Below, in pieces: positions 47,142 to 56,321 of a stretch of DNA of 64,000 nt; position 1 is the stretch's first letter, and each line of letters starts with the position of its first letter. Below the pieces are notes generated by a model. The model was given only the letters and a program-made list of their open reading frames with translations. It was not told the origin of the DNA and searched no databases. The stretch spans positions 81,307 through 145,306 of the forward strand of contig NZ_RHLN01000003.1 of the NCBI RefSeq assembly GCF_004121075.1. The letters are read 5' to 3'. The stretch is from Lutibacter sp. HS1-25 (GTDB lineage: Bacteria; Bacteroidota; Bacteroidia; Flavobacteriales; Flavobacteriaceae). Position numbers and translations under genes: made by a program.

Positions 47142-48962
47142 ATGAAAATTAGAATTACATTATTACTTTTTACATTATTAAGTATAATTAAGGCAAATGC
47201 ACAAGTAGAGCCTATAAAAAAAGACACTGTTAAATTAAAAGAAGTTACAATAACTACCAATCGAATTTCTATTCCTTTTAAAGAAAGTTCACGAACTGTT
47301 AATTTAATTAGTGCAAGTGACTTAGCAGCTTCATCAACAACCAATGTTTCAGATTTGTTACAAAATGTTACGGGTGTAGATGTGAGAAGAAGAGGTGTTG
47401 ACGGAATGCAATCCGATTTATATATTAGAGGTGGTAACTTTAACCAAACTTTATTGCTAATTGATGGTGTAAAAATGAGCGATGTTCAAACTGGTCATCA
47501 TAACATGAACGGAATTGTTGATTTTAGTAATATTGAAAAAATTGAAATTGTTAAAGGTCCTGCAGCTCGCGTTTTTGGTCAAAATGCATTTACTGGAGCG
47601 GTTAATATTGTAACTAAAAGGGTAACTGAAAATAATTTAGATGTTGCAGTAAATTACGGTTCGTACAATAACATAAAAGCTGGTGCGGCTGTTGGTCAAA
47701 CATTTAAAGATGGTGATGTTTTTGCTTCCTTCAATTATCAACAATCTGATGGGTATAGATTTAATACCGATTTTGAAAATATCATGGCTTTTGTAAAATC
47801 AAATTTCAATAATTACCATTTAGTAACTTCTTTTGCACAACGTAAATTTGGTGCCAACGGATTTTATTCTAGTCCAAAATATATAAATCAATATGAAGAA
47901 ACACAAACAAGTTTGGTTGCGCTTTCTGCCGATTATGGTTCAGAAGTCGTGAGTGTAACACCTCGTGTTTATTGGAGAAGAAACCAAGATATGTATTTGT
48001 TTATCAGAGAGAATCCCTCTTATTACAGAAATTTTCATATCTCAAATACGATAGGTGCAGAAGCTAATATGGTTATTTCAACTAAAGCAGGTAAAACAGG
48101 AATAGGAGTAGATGTTTCACAAGCTACTTTGTCTAGTAATAATTTAGGAGACCGTGATAGAACATCTGTCACTGGTTTTTTAGAACAACGTTTTATTTTA
48201 TTTAATAACAGTTTAGATATTACTCCGGGTGTTGCAGTTAGTTATTTTTCTGACTTTGGAACACATGCATTCCCTGGAATTGATATTGGTTATAAGATTT
48301 CTAATGTGGTTAGAATTTATGGAGATTTTGGTTATACTTATCGTGTACCAACTTTTACTGAAATGTATTATGTGAGTCCTATAAATATTGGAAACGCAGA
48401 TTTAGATCCAGAATCAGCACTAGCAGAAGAAATAGGAATTAAAATTAGCGGTACAAATATTAATTTTAATGTAGCTTTTTTTAACAGAAAATCTGAGAAT
48501 TTAATTGATTGGACAAAAGAGAATGAAGAAGATAAATGGGAAACAACAAATTTTAGTAAAGTAAAAACCAATGGTATAGAAACTTCAATAAACTATGGTT
48601 TTAATTTTATAAAATACCATCAAAATTTAAACATTGCTTACACTTATATCAATGATGATATTTTAGATAACAATGTTAAATACACACAATACTCTTTAAA
48701 TAGTTTAAAACATCAATTCAACGCAGGGTTTAATTTTCAAGTTTCTCCAATTTTTACTGAAAACATTTCATATAGATATGTAGAACGTACTGACGGAGAA
48801 AGTTATAATGTAGTAGATGCAAGTATTTCAGCAAATTTGAAAAACGGAATGCAATTTTCGTGTATTGCAAACAATATTTTTAATGCAGCATATACCGAAA
48901 CAAATTTAGTGCCTATGCCAAAAGGAAATGTAATGTTTGGGTTTAAATACAATATCTATTAA
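47142..48962 (+). CDS. TonB-dependent outer-membrane receptor (BtuB-like)
   Basis: 606 residues. Signal peptide 'MKIRITLLLFTLLSIIKANA' cleaved before Q. Plug domain (about 25-155): 'SASDLAASSTTNVSDLLQNV', 'DLYIRGGNFNQTLLLIDGVK', 'IEKIEIVKGPAARVFGQNAF'. A 22-strand barrel follows, ending in the aromatic-rich 'GNVMFGFKYNIY'. Imports a scarce ligand across the outer membrane using TonB energy. It lacks the N-terminal carboxypeptidase-like domain of SusC proteins and has no SusD partner, so it is more likely a vitamin, metal-chelate or siderophore receptor. Ligand unknown; a link with a MocR regulator suggests a PLP- or amine-related or other vitamin cue. Confidence 0.9.
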   Translation: MKIRITLLLFTLLSIIKANAQVEPIKKDTVKLKEVTITTNRISIPFKESSRTVNLISASDLAASSTTNVSDLLQNVTGVDVRRRGVDGMQSDLYIRGGNFNQTLLLIDGVKMSDVQTGHHNMNGIVDFSNIEKIEIVKGPAARVFGQNAFTGAVNIVTKRVTENNLDVAVNYGSYNNIKAGAAVGQTFKDGDVFASFNYQQSDGYRFNTDFENIMAFVKSNFNNYHLVTSFAQRKFGANGFYSSPKYINQYEETQTSLVALSADYGSEVVSVTPRVYWRRNQDMYLFIRENPSYYRNFHISNTIGAEANMVISTKAGKTGIGVDVSQATLSSNNLGDRDRTSVTGFLEQRFILFNNSLDITPGVAVSYFSDFGTHAFPGIDIGYKISNVVRIYGDFGYTYRVPTFTEMYYVSPINIGNADLDPESALAEEIGIKISGTNINFNVAFFNRKSENLIDWTKENEEDKWETTNFSKVKTNGIETSINYGFNFIKYHQNLNIAYTYINDDILDNNVKYTQYSLNSLKHQFNAGFNFQVSPIFTENISYRYVERTDGESYNVVDASISANLKNGMQFSCIANNIFNAAYTETNLVPMPKGNVMFGFKYNIY

Positions 48963-49066
48963 AAGAGTTAAAATATCAAAATCAAAACTTTAATTCCATT
49001 GTTTTTTCTTATGATAGTATAAAATTTTAATATCTCATTAGTAATTCTCAAAAGTTGGTTAGGTTG

Positions 49067-49074
49067 TAAATTTG
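49067..49074 (+). promoter_or_regulatory. Promoter -7 element of the 37-codon gene
   Basis: TAAATTTG followed by CA, 22 bases before the ATG at 49097. No clear -33 TTTG at 17-23 bases. Bases 48963-49066 otherwise show nothing recognisable. Confidence 0.5.
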
Positions 49075-49096
49075 CAATCTAAAAAATAGTGAAATT

Positions 49097-49210
49097 ATGA
49101 AAGTTACTAAAATAGTTAAAACAGAAGAAAATAGAAATAAAACAGTATCAATTGATTTTAGAAACACTAAAAGTGCTGTTTGGAACAATAGAAGAAGATT
49201 TGGAATTTAA
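49097..49210 (+). CDS. Small basic protein of 37 residues, unknown function
   Basis: ATG 49097, stop 49208-49210. The product begins MKVTKIVKTEENRNKT and ends 'NTKSAVWNNRRRFGI', with a strongly basic, Trp-containing C-terminus. It has 10 Lys/Arg and no hydrophobic helix, so it is probably soluble and could bind RNA, DNA or the ribosome. It has a -7 box upstream and an intrinsic terminator 15-48 bases after its stop, which is good evidence for an independent gene rather than chance. I do not recognise a family. It lies alone between the TonB receptor and a TlpA-like lipoprotein. Confidence 0.6.
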   Translation: MKVTKIVKTEENRNKTVSIDFRNTKSAVWNNRRRFGI

Positions 49211-49225
49211 TTAAATAATTTATTG

Positions 49226-49258
49226 AAAAAGCGATAGAAGTTTACCTATCGCTTTTTT
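49226..49258 (+). terminator. Terminator of the 37-codon gene
   Basis: AAAAAGCGATAG / CTATCGCTTTTTT: stem GCGATAG (49231-49237) with CTATCGC (49246-49252), followed by six T. Bases 49259-49363 hold nothing recognisable. Confidence 0.88.
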
Positions 49259-49363
49259 ATTTAAATAAAATAAGTAAACATATTAACGTAGTTTAAAACT
49301 TTATTAAAGTTCAAAATTATTTGTTAAATAATGAAAATTTTAAAGTTTTGAATAGATAAAAAT

Positions 49364-49371
49364 TATATTTG
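49364..49371 (+). promoter_or_regulatory. Putative -7 element of the TlpA-like gene
   Basis: TATATTTG at 49364-49371; a TTTG at 49347-49350 is only 13 bases upstream, shorter than usual. Leader of about 30 bases. Confidence 0.45.
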
Positions 49372-49405
49372 TTGATTATTTAAAATAATTCAAAAATAAC
49401 ATAAA

Positions 49406-50431
49406 ATGAAAAAAATATTTTTATTGTTTGTTGCAGTTGCTTTAACAGCTTGTAATGGCGGTATCAAAGATTATGCATCCATCAAAGGAAAATTAAAAGC
49501 AACCGATGTAACTGCAATTTCTGTACAAGGAAAAGATTATTTAAAAGATATAACTGTTGAAAAAAATGGTACTTTTTCAGATACTTTAAAAGTAATTGAA
49601 GGAATGTATGTAATGACAATAGGTGAAGAAAAAATCCCATTATATTTAAAAAATGGGTATGATTTAGATTTAAATTTTGATATTCCAGAAGGTTCTAATG
49701 AGCAAGTTGTTTATTCGGGTATTGGTGCTGAAACCAATAAGTATTTAATTGAAAAACGTAATTTCTTTATGAGTTCTTATGCAGATCCAAATACTTATTT
49801 TCAGTTAGAAGAAGCTGATTTTAAAGCAAGGATTTCTGAAGCAAAAATTGAATTGGCAAAATCAGAAATTGATATTAAAAAGGTTGATTCAACTGTAGTT
49901 GATATGGTTGAAAAAAGCAATCAAATGATGTTTTCTTATATTGAAAATAATTACCAACAAATACACACTAGCGCTGTAGCTTTGGCAAAAGGGAAACCTT
50001 CACCTGTTTTTGAAAACTATGAGAATTTTAAAGGAGGAACAACTTCTTTAAGTGATCTAAAAGGTAAATATGTTTATATAGATATTTGGGCAACTTGGTG
50101 TGGCCCTTGTAAGCGTGAGATACCATCATTAAAGGCTTTAGAGCAAAAATTTGAAGGTAAAAATATTGAATTTGTGAGTATTTCTGTAGATAATGTTGAT
50201 GGAAGAAGAGGTAGTCGTGACAGTTGGTTACAAATGGTTAAAAATGAGCAGCTTGGAGGAATCCAATTATTTGCAGATAACGATTTTAACTCTCAATTTG
50301 TAAGAGCTTACGGTATCAATAGTATTCCTCGATTTATTTTAGTAGATCCTAATGGAAATATTGTAGAGGCAAATGCAATGAGACCTTCAGACCCTAATAT
50401 TGCTACTTATTTACAAGAATTAGGTATCTAA
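49406..50431 (+). CDS. TlpA-like thioredoxin-fold lipoprotein with N-terminal DUF4369-type domain
   Basis: 341 residues. Lipoprotein signal 'KKIFLLFVAVALTAC' (Cys 16). Residues about 20-120 are a beta-rich domain like DUF4369. Residues about 200-341 are a thioredoxin fold with the redox motif 'DIWATWCGPCKREIPSLK' and cis-Pro region 'GINSIPRFILVDPNGNI'. It is a periplasm-facing disulfide reductase or oxidase, as in Bacteroidetes TlpA/ResA proteins. Substrate is not known. A strong terminator shared with nnr follows. Confidence 0.9.
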   Translation: MKKIFLLFVAVALTACNGGIKDYASIKGKLKATDVTAISVQGKDYLKDITVEKNGTFSDTLKVIEGMYVMTIGEEKIPLYLKNGYDLDLNFDIPEGSNEQVVYSGIGAETNKYLIEKRNFFMSSYADPNTYFQLEEADFKARISEAKIELAKSEIDIKKVDSTVVDMVEKSNQMMFSYIENNYQQIHTSAVALAKGKPSPVFENYENFKGGTTSLSDLKGKYVYIDIWATWCGPCKREIPSLKALEQKFEGKNIEFVSISVDNVDGRRGSRDSWLQMVKNEQLGGIQLFADNDFNSQFVRAYGINSIPRFILVDPNGNIVEANAMRPSDPNIATYLQELGI

Positions 50432-50450
50432 TATCATATTATTAATATTT

Positions 50451-50488
50451 AAAAAAGGGCTTAAAATTTTAATTTTAAGCCCTTTTTT
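50451..50488. terminator. Bidirectional terminator between tlpA-like gene and nnr
   Basis: Sixteen-base arms: six A, GGGCTTAAAA (50451-50466) and TTTTAAGCCC, six T (50473-50488), loop of six. It overlaps the nnr stop codon. Confidence 0.9.
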
Positions 50489-52034
50489 ATGTGATATTTT
50501 CTTCTTCGTCTGTAATTTCATCTTGTGATTCCTGATTGAATATGTCTAAAATTGCATCGGCTAAATAGTCTAATATATTTGAGGCTGTAAATGTTTCATA
50601 ACCTGTTTTTTGCATTGCAATATCGGCAGTTTTACCGTGTAAATAAGTGCCAAATATAGCAGCGTTTTTAGGTTTGTAGCCTTGCGCTATTAATCCTGTA
50701 ATAATACCCGTTAATACATCTCCACTACCAGCTGTTGCCAATGCAGGATTTCCGGTAGAATTAAAATACATAAATTCACCATCAATAATAACGGTATGAG
50801 CACCTTTAATAACCAATATAAGTTTGTTTTTTATCGAAAATTCCTTCGCTTTTTCCAGTTTTTCGTAATCATTTTTCCAATCACCCAATAAACGATTTAA
50901 TTCTTTTGGATGTGGTGTTAAAATGGTGTTTTTGGGTAAAAATTGAAATAAATATTGATTTTGAGCAATAATATTTATGGCATCGGCATCTATAACTAAT
51001 GGCAATTTATTTTCTTTAATAAATTTCACAAATCCTCCAATGGTTTTTTCTGAAGTTCCCATACCAGGTCCAATACCAATAACAGTTGCTTTTGTTTTAA
51101 AATTAAAATAGGTAAGCGCATCATCTTCATCAACTTCAACCATTACTTCAGGAATAGCTGTTTGTAAAATTGTATAACCACATTTTGGGATATATGCTGT
51201 TACCAAACCACTGCCAATTTTTAAAGCAGCTTTTGAGGCTAAGGTTACAGCGCCAATTTTACCAAAGCTTCCTCCAATTATAAGCGAATGACCAAAAGTA
51301 CCTTTATGATCCCATTTGTTTCGTGGTTTATATAGCGGGGTAATATTTTTTTTAATAATATAATGTGTTTTAGATTTTAATGAAGCTATATAATTTTCAT
51401 CTAAACCAATATCTAAAATTTCCCAGGTGTTGATATAATCTTTATTTTCAGGAAGAAGAAATGCTAATTTTGGAGTTTGAAAAGTTAAGGTATGACCAGC
51501 CTTTAAAACGGTATTTTTATCTGTAACAGATTTATCTGAAAACAAACCAGAAGGGAAATCTATAGCCAAGGTAAAAACTTTTGTACTATTAATGTATTCA
51601 ATCAAGCGTTTAGTAAACCCTGTTGGTTTTCTAGTTAGTCCATTTCCAAACATGGCATCAATCACAATGTCTTCAAAATCTACTCTTGGGAAATCCTTTT
51701 CACCATTAATAATTAAAGGCCAATTGCTTATTTTTTTTAATCTATTGAAATTTTCTAAAAATTCATCTGATCTCTTTTCACTAAAATTAACAACATAGCA
51801 ATTAACATTATAACCATTTTGAATTAAATGTCTGGCTATTACCAAACCGTCACCTCCATTATTGCCAATTCCACAAAACACGTGGATTTTTATATTTTGC
51901 CCTTGTAGGCGTGTATGTAACCATTTGAAGCAACTGGTTGCAGCATGCTCCATTAAGTCAATAGATGTAATTTTATTGATTGCGATAGTAGCTTTGTCTA
52001 CTAGTTGAATTTGTTTTGAGGTAAGAATGTCCAT
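50487..52034 (-). CDS. nnr: Bifunctional NAD(P)H-hydrate repair enzyme (epimerase and ADP-dependent dehydratase)
   Basis: 515 residues. N-terminal YjeF_N epimerase domain (1-215) with 'HVFCGIGNNGGDGLVIARHL' and 'VIDAMFGNGLTRKP'. C-terminal ribokinase-like NnrD dehydratase (about 225-500) with 'HSLIIGGSFGKIGAVTLASK', 'IGIGPGMGTSE', 'LTPHPKELNRLL' and 'NPALATAGSGDVLTGIITGL'. Repairs hydrated NADH/NADPH. The C-terminal tail 'FNQESQDEITDEEENIT' is acidic. It is separated from accA by a terminator. Confidence 0.95.
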   Translation of the reverse strand: MDILTSKQIQLVDKATIAINKITSIDLMEHAATSCFKWLHTRLQGQNIKIHVFCGIGNNGGDGLVIARHLIQNGYNVNCYVVNFSEKRSDEFLENFNRLKKISNWPLIINGEKDFPRVDFEDIVIDAMFGNGLTRKPTGFTKRLIEYINSTKVFTLAIDFPSGLFSDKSVTDKNTVLKAGHTLTFQTPKLAFLLPENKDYINTWEILDIGLDENYIASLKSKTHYIIKKNITPLYKPRNKWDHKGTFGHSLIIGGSFGKIGAVTLASKAALKIGSGLVTAYIPKCGYTILQTAIPEVMVEVDEDDALTYFNFKTKATVIGIGPGMGTSEKTIGGFVKFIKENKLPLVIDADAINIIAQNQYLFQFLPKNTILTPHPKELNRLLGDWKNDYEKLEKAKEFSIKNKLILVIKGAHTVIIDGEFMYFNSTGNPALATAGSGDVLTGIITGLIAQGYKPKNAAIFGTYLHGKTADIAMQKTGYETFTASNILDYLADAILDIFNQESQDEITDEEENIT

Positions 52035-52050
52035 CTACTAAAATTAATAA

Positions 52051-52075
52051 AAAAAACCTCTCAAAAGAGAGGTTT
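52051..52075 (-). terminator. Terminator of accA
   Basis: AACCTCTC / GAGAGGTT around AAAA; on the minus strand it runs into seven T, 12 bases after the accA stop. Confidence 0.88.
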
Positions 52076-52085
52076 TAATATATTT

Positions 52086-53039
52086 TTAGCCTTTAAATTC
52101 GCCCATATTTAAATACTTATCCATTCTTTGTTTAATAAGCTTTTTTACAGGTAAATCTTTAAGTTCGTCGTAAGCCTTTAAAATTGTTTTTTCAACTTCT
52201 TTAAAAGCAGTTTCACGGTCAAAATGTGCCCCGCCAATAGGTTCTTTTATAATTCCGTCAATTAATTTTTGCTTTTTCATGTCTTCAGCTGTTAGCTTTA
52301 AAGCTTCTGCAGCTTCTTCTTTATGTTCCCAACTTCTCCATAAAATTGAAGAGCAAGATTCAGGTGAAATAACAGAATACCATGTGTTTTCCATCATATA
52401 AACTCTGTCTCCTACGCCAATACCTAAAGCTCCACCAGATGCACCTTCACCAATTATTACAGTAATAATTGGAACTTCTAATCGTGTCATTTCAAGTATG
52501 TTACGTGCAATGGCTTCACCTTGACCACGTTCTTCGGCTTCTAAACCAGGATAAGCACCAGGAGTGTCAATTAATGTTACTACTGGAATTCCAAATTTCT
52601 CAGCCATTTTCATCAAACGCAAAGCTTTTCTATAGCCTTCAGGGTTTGACATCCCAAAATTTCTGTATTGTCTGGTTTTTGTATTATAGCCTTTTTGTTG
52701 ACCAATAAACATAAAAGATTGATCTCCAATTTTACCCAATCCACCAATCATAGCTTTATCGTCTTTCACGGTTCTGTCTCCGTGTAATTCCATAAAAGTA
52801 TTTCCAGAAAGTGAATTTATATGATCTAATGTATAAGGTCTGTTTGGATGACGAGAAAGTTGTACACGTTGCCAAGCAGTTAAACTTTTGTAAATTTCTT
52901 TTTTGGTGTTTAGTAGTTTTTTTTCAATGTTTTTGCAACTTTCAGTTACATCTACACCACTTTCTTTACCAATTATTGAGCATTTTTCAAGTTGCTCTTC
53001 TAATTCTTTAATTGGCAATTCAAAATCTAAATATTCCAT
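52086..53039 (-). CDS. accA: Acetyl-CoA carboxylase carboxyltransferase subunit alpha
   Basis: 317 residues. First committed step of fatty-acid synthesis, with AccD. Diagnostic stretches: '[20 protein letters not shown]', '[16 protein letters not shown]', '[20 protein letters not shown]', '[20 protein letters not shown]' and '[17 protein letters not shown]'. Normal length for the family. It lies downstream of the EamA transporter gene with a 58-base gap. Confidence 0.97.
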   Translation of the reverse strand: MEYLDFELPIKELEEQLEKCSIIGKESGVDVTESCKNIEKKLLNTKKEIYKSLTAWQRVQLSRHPNRPYTLDHINSLSGNTFMELHGDRTVKDDKAMIGGLGKIGDQSFMFIGQQKGYNTKTRQYRNFGMSNPEGYRKALRLMKMAEKFGIPVVTLIDTPGAYPGLEAEERGQGEAIARNILEMTRLEVPIITVIIGEGASGGALGIGVGDRVYMMENTWYSVISPESCSSILWRSWEHKEEAAEALKLTAEDMKKQKLIDGIIKEPIGGAHFDRETAFKEVEKTILKAYDELKDLPVKKLIKQRMDKYLNMGEFKG

Positions 53040-53097
53040 ATTTTTTAATTCTAAATGTAACTACAAATATACTAACTTATCAATTTGTATTGTTAAG

Positions 53098-53976
53098 TTA
53101 TATTGTTTTTTTATTCTTTAATATTCCGTTTGTTAATACTGTTGCTAAAATAATAAGTGCTCCAAAATAAAATTGAGTACTCATTTTTTCTTTTTCTCCA
53201 AAAATAATAAGTGCTAAAATAATGGCATAAACAGGTTCTAAATTAATGGTAAGCATTACTGTATATGGAGATAAATATTTCATAATTTTTATTGAAACAA
53301 AAAATGCGTAAGCTGTACAAATACTGCTTAAAATAAGTAAATAAATAAAATCTGAACTAGATAAACCAAATTGTTTAAAGTTAAATCCAGTAGTTGAAAA
53401 AATGTAAATAGTTATAAATACAACTCCAAATAGTAGTTGATAAAATGAAATTGTTTCAGCATTGTAATTGCGAATATACAATCCGTTTAATACTGTAAAT
53501 AAGGCTGATAAAAAAGCAGCAATTAAGGCATAAACAATTCCTAAAGTGTAATCTGTTTCTAAATTAAAAATAAGATATAGTCCAGAAATTACAATTAATC
53601 CAAAAAACAGTTCTAAAGGATTTAATTTTCTTTTAAAAAATAGCGGTTCAATTAAAGATGCAAATAAGGCTCCAGTGCTTAATGTTACCAATGCAACTGA
53701 AATATTTGAGACTTTAATTGCTAAAAAAAAGAAAATCCAATGTGTTGCAATTAAAATACCTCCAATAACAAACTTAAATATAACTTTAGGTGGTATTTTA
53801 AATGATCTTTTTGTAAATAAAAAATAAGCACCAACAAACAGGGTTCCAAATAGCATTCGGTACCATACAAGTGGGATAGCATCAAGACTTATGAGTGCTC
53901 CTAAAATACCTGTAAATCCCCAAATAAATACAAGTAGATGGAGTTGTAAATGGTTGTTTAAATTATTTTTTGGCAT
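53098..53976 (-). CDS. EamA/DMT-family transporter
   Basis: 292 residues, ten predicted membrane helices in two EamA repeats ('LHLLVFIWGFTGILGALISL' near the start, 'AYAFFVSIKIMKYLSPYTVM' in the second repeat). Drug/metabolite transporter superfamily, inner membrane; substrate unknown. It overlaps the upstream YjgP/YjgQ-type gene by 14 bases, so the two are translationally coupled. Confidence 0.88.
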   Translation of the reverse strand: MPKNNLNNHLQLHLLVFIWGFTGILGALISLDAIPLVWYRMLFGTLFVGAYFLFTKRSFKIPPKVIFKFVIGGILIATHWIFFFLAIKVSNISVALVTLSTGALFASLIEPLFFKRKLNPLELFFGLIVISGLYLIFNLETDYTLGIVYALIAAFLSALFTVLNGLYIRNYNAETISFYQLLFGVVFITIYIFSTTGFNFKQFGLSSSDFIYLLILSSICTAYAFFVSIKIMKYLSPYTVMLTINLEPVYAIILALIIFGEKEKMSTQFYFGALIILATVLTNGILKNKKTI

Positions 53977-55051
53977 TTTTTATATATAAATAAAGTGCGA
54001 TAGCTCCAAAAAACAGATTTGGCATCCAAACCATAAAAAATGAATTTGTATCTGCACCAGCACCTAAGACTTCTGAAATTTTAAGAAAAAATACATACAA
54101 AAACATGAGTGAAATTCCAATTGCTAAATTAACGCCCATGCCTCCTCTACGCTTTTTAGATGCTAATGAAACAGCTAATAAAGTTAATATGTAGGATGAA
54201 ATTGGCAAACTTGTACGTTTATGTAATTCAACCAAATAAGTATTTAAATTACTAACTCCTCTTGCTTTAGATTGGTTGATAAATTCATTTAATTTTATTG
54301 AATTCATTTCTTTAGCCATATAGTCAATACTTACTAAATCATTAGGCATAAAGTTAAAAGTTGTATCTAATTTTGTTCCAGATTTAATGCTATCTCTATC
54401 GCTAAAAATGTATCTTTTTTTGTAATTAATTAAAGAGTATGTACTGTCTTTTTCAATCCATCTAATATTATCACTCATTAATTTGAACTTTAATTTGTTG
54501 CCATCAAATATTTCGTAAGAAAAATTATACCCCATATTTCTATCAGTTGTAAAATTTTTGATAAAAATATAATCGTTTGGGCCTAGTTGTAAATTAACAT
54601 TTGATAAATATGTAGTGTTCTGGTTTTTATTTTTAATATAAGTTCTGTTGAATTCGCTAAAAGTTTTATTACTGTTAGGTACCACAAAATGATTCATGGC
54701 TAAAGAAAAAACAGTAACTAAAGTAGCGCCTATAAAATAAGGTTTTAAAAACCTGGTAAAAGAAATTTTGGCAGAGTGAATAGCAATAATTTCAGTGTTA
54801 CCAGCCAATTTTGAGGTGAAAAAAATTACAGCTATAAATAATGCTAAAGGCAAAAATGTATTGCCATAAATTATTACAAAATTTACATAATAATCTCTAA
54901 TAATTTCACCAACAGACAGGTTTGCATGACGTAAAAACTTATCTACTTTTTCAGATATATCAATAGCAATAGCTATTGGAATTAGCAAAGCAAGTACCAG
55001 AGCAAATGAACTTAAATATTTTTTTAATATGTATTTATCAAGTATTCTCAA
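53963..55051 (-). CDS. LptF/LptG-type permease (YjgP/YjgQ family), LPS export
   Basis: 362 residues from TTG 55051 (LRILDKYILKKYLSSF); no ATG fits the conserved N-terminus. Family topology: three N-terminal membrane helices, a periplasmic jelly-roll domain (about 110-255), three C-terminal helices. 'FVVPNSNKTFSEFNRTYIKN' and 'LVELHKRTSLPISSYILTLL' are typical. Inner-membrane component of the lipopolysaccharide export machine with LptB. LptF versus LptG cannot be decided. It follows tgt, a conserved neighbour in Bacteroidetes, and overlaps the EamA gene. Confidence 0.88.
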   Translation of the reverse strand: MRILDKYILKKYLSSFALVLALLIPIAIAIDISEKVDKFLRHANLSVGEIIRDYYVNFVIIYGNTFLPLALFIAVIFFTSKLAGNTEIIAIHSAKISFTRFLKPYFIGATLVTVFSLAMNHFVVPNSNKTFSEFNRTYIKNKNQNTTYLSNVNLQLGPNDYIFIKNFTTDRNMGYNFSYEIFDGNKLKFKLMSDNIRWIEKDSTYSLINYKKRYIFSDRDSIKSGTKLDTTFNFMPNDLVSIDYMAKEMNSIKLNEFINQSKARGVSNLNTYLVELHKRTSLPISSYILTLLAVSLASKKRRGGMGVNLAIGISLMFLYVFFLKISEVLGAGADTNSFFMVWMPNLFFGAIALYLYIKNAKK

Positions 55052-55076
55052 TGGTTGTCTAGTGTCTAGTAATTAG

Positions 55077-55103
55077 TATTTTGTATTTTGTATTTTGTAT
55101 TTT
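55077..55103. repeat. Tandem heptamer repeat (TATTTTG)n
   Basis: Three full copies plus most of a fourth, between the stop of tgt and the start of the permease gene. It could change length by slippage. Confidence 0.85.
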
Positions 55104-55133
55104 TTTCAAAACTTAGGTATTCCCACTTCAAGC

Positions 55134-56264
55134 TTACAATCTATTATCCATTTGTTTTACCATACGATTTTTCCATTCTGTAAAATCGCCTGCTAATATA
55201 TGTTTTCTAGCCTCACGAACCAACCATAAATAAAAACCTAAATTATGTATTGAAGCAATTTGTTTTCCTAGCAATTCATTTGAAGCAAATAAATGTCGCA
55301 AATATGCTTTTGAATAATAAGTATCTACAAAAGTAATCCCCATTTCATCAATGGCCGAAAAATCATTTTCCCACTTTTTATTTTTAATATTTATAGTTCC
55401 ATAAGCTGTAAACAACATTCCGTTTCTAGCATTTCTTGTGGGCATTACACAATCAAACATATCAATACCAAGGGCTATGTTTTCCAAAATATTTATTGGC
55501 GTTCCAACTCCCATTAAGTAGCGTGGTTTGTCTTCAGGTAAAATAGCAGTTACAACTTCTGTCATTGCGTACATTTCTTCTGCAGGTTCTCCTACAGATA
55601 ATCCTCCAATAGCATTTCCTTCGGCACCAACTGATGCAATATATTCAGCAGATTGTTTGCGTAAATCTTTGTATGTACTTCCTTGAACAATAGGGAAAAA
55701 CGCCTGACTATAATCGTATTTAAATGGTGTTTTATCTAAATGCGTAATACATCTGTCTAACCATCTGTGCGTCATGTGCATAGATCGTTTCGCGTAATTG
55801 TAGTCGCAAGGGTAGGGTGTACATTCATCAAAAGCCATAATAATATCAGCACCAATTGCACGTTGAATTTCCATCACATTTTCTGGTGTAAAAGTATGGT
55901 ACGATCCATCGATATGACTTTTAAATTTTACACCTTCTTCTTTAATTTTTCGTCTTTCAGAAAGCGAATATACTTGGTATCCACCGCTGTCAGTTAAAAT
56001 ATTTCGATCCCAATTCATAAATTTATGTAAGCCTCCAGCTTGCTCTAAAATAGCTGTTTGCGGACGTAAATATAAATGGTATGTGTTTCCTAATATAATA
56101 TCAGGATTAATTTCATCTTTAAGTTCAGTTTGATGCACCCCTTTTACGGTTCCAACCGTACCAACGGGCATAAAAATGGGTGTCTCAATAGTACCGTGGT
56201 CGGTAGTTATTACTCCTGCTCTAGCTTTGCTATGAGGATCTTTTGTTTTTAGTTCAAATTGCAT
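55134..56264 (-). CDS. tgt: tRNA-guanine transglycosylase (queuine/preQ1 insertion)
   Basis: 376 residues from ATG 56264 (MQFELKTKDPHSKARAG); a TTG three codons earlier is also in frame. Exchanges guanine-34 for preQ1 in tRNAs for Asp, Asn, His and Tyr. Catalytic and binding features: 'LTDSGGYQVYSLSERRKIKE' (DSGG), 'FDECTPYPCDYNYAKRSMHM', 'GGLSVGEPAEEMYAM', and nucleophile Asp in 'GIDMFDCVMPTRNARNG'. A C-terminal zinc site (CxCxxC...H) is not visible. It may be degenerate, since the region reads 'AIDEMGITFVDTYYSKAYLR'. Upstream of the permease gene on the same strand. Confidence 0.93.
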   Translation of the reverse strand: MQFELKTKDPHSKARAGVITTDHGTIETPIFMPVGTVGTVKGVHQTELKDEINPDIILGNTYHLYLRPQTAILEQAGGLHKFMNWDRNILTDSGGYQVYSLSERRKIKEEGVKFKSHIDGSYHTFTPENVMEIQRAIGADIIMAFDECTPYPCDYNYAKRSMHMTHRWLDRCITHLDKTPFKYDYSQAFFPIVQGSTYKDLRKQSAEYIASVGAEGNAIGGLSVGEPAEEMYAMTEVVTAILPEDKPRYLMGVGTPINILENIALGIDMFDCVMPTRNARNGMLFTAYGTINIKNKKWENDFSAIDEMGITFVDTYYSKAYLRHLFASNELLGKQIASIHNLGFYLWLVREARKHILAGDFTEWKNRMVKQMDNRL

Positions 56265-56292
56265 AGTTGGCAAAGATAGTTATAATAAGTTT

Positions 56293-56320
56293 TAAAGTAA
56301 AAAGTAAAAAGTTAGAAAGT
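56293..56320. repeat. Short A-rich tandem repeat (AAAAGT)n
   Basis: Three to four imperfect copies of AAAGTA/AAAGTT between tgt and rluF. It resembles the repeat at 14763-14820. Confidence 0.6.
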
Positions 56321-56321
56321 T

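Noticed and set aside
47142..48962. SusC/SusD-type polysaccharide locus
   Set aside because: The receptor lacks the SusC N-terminal domain and no SusD or glycoside hydrolase genes are nearby.
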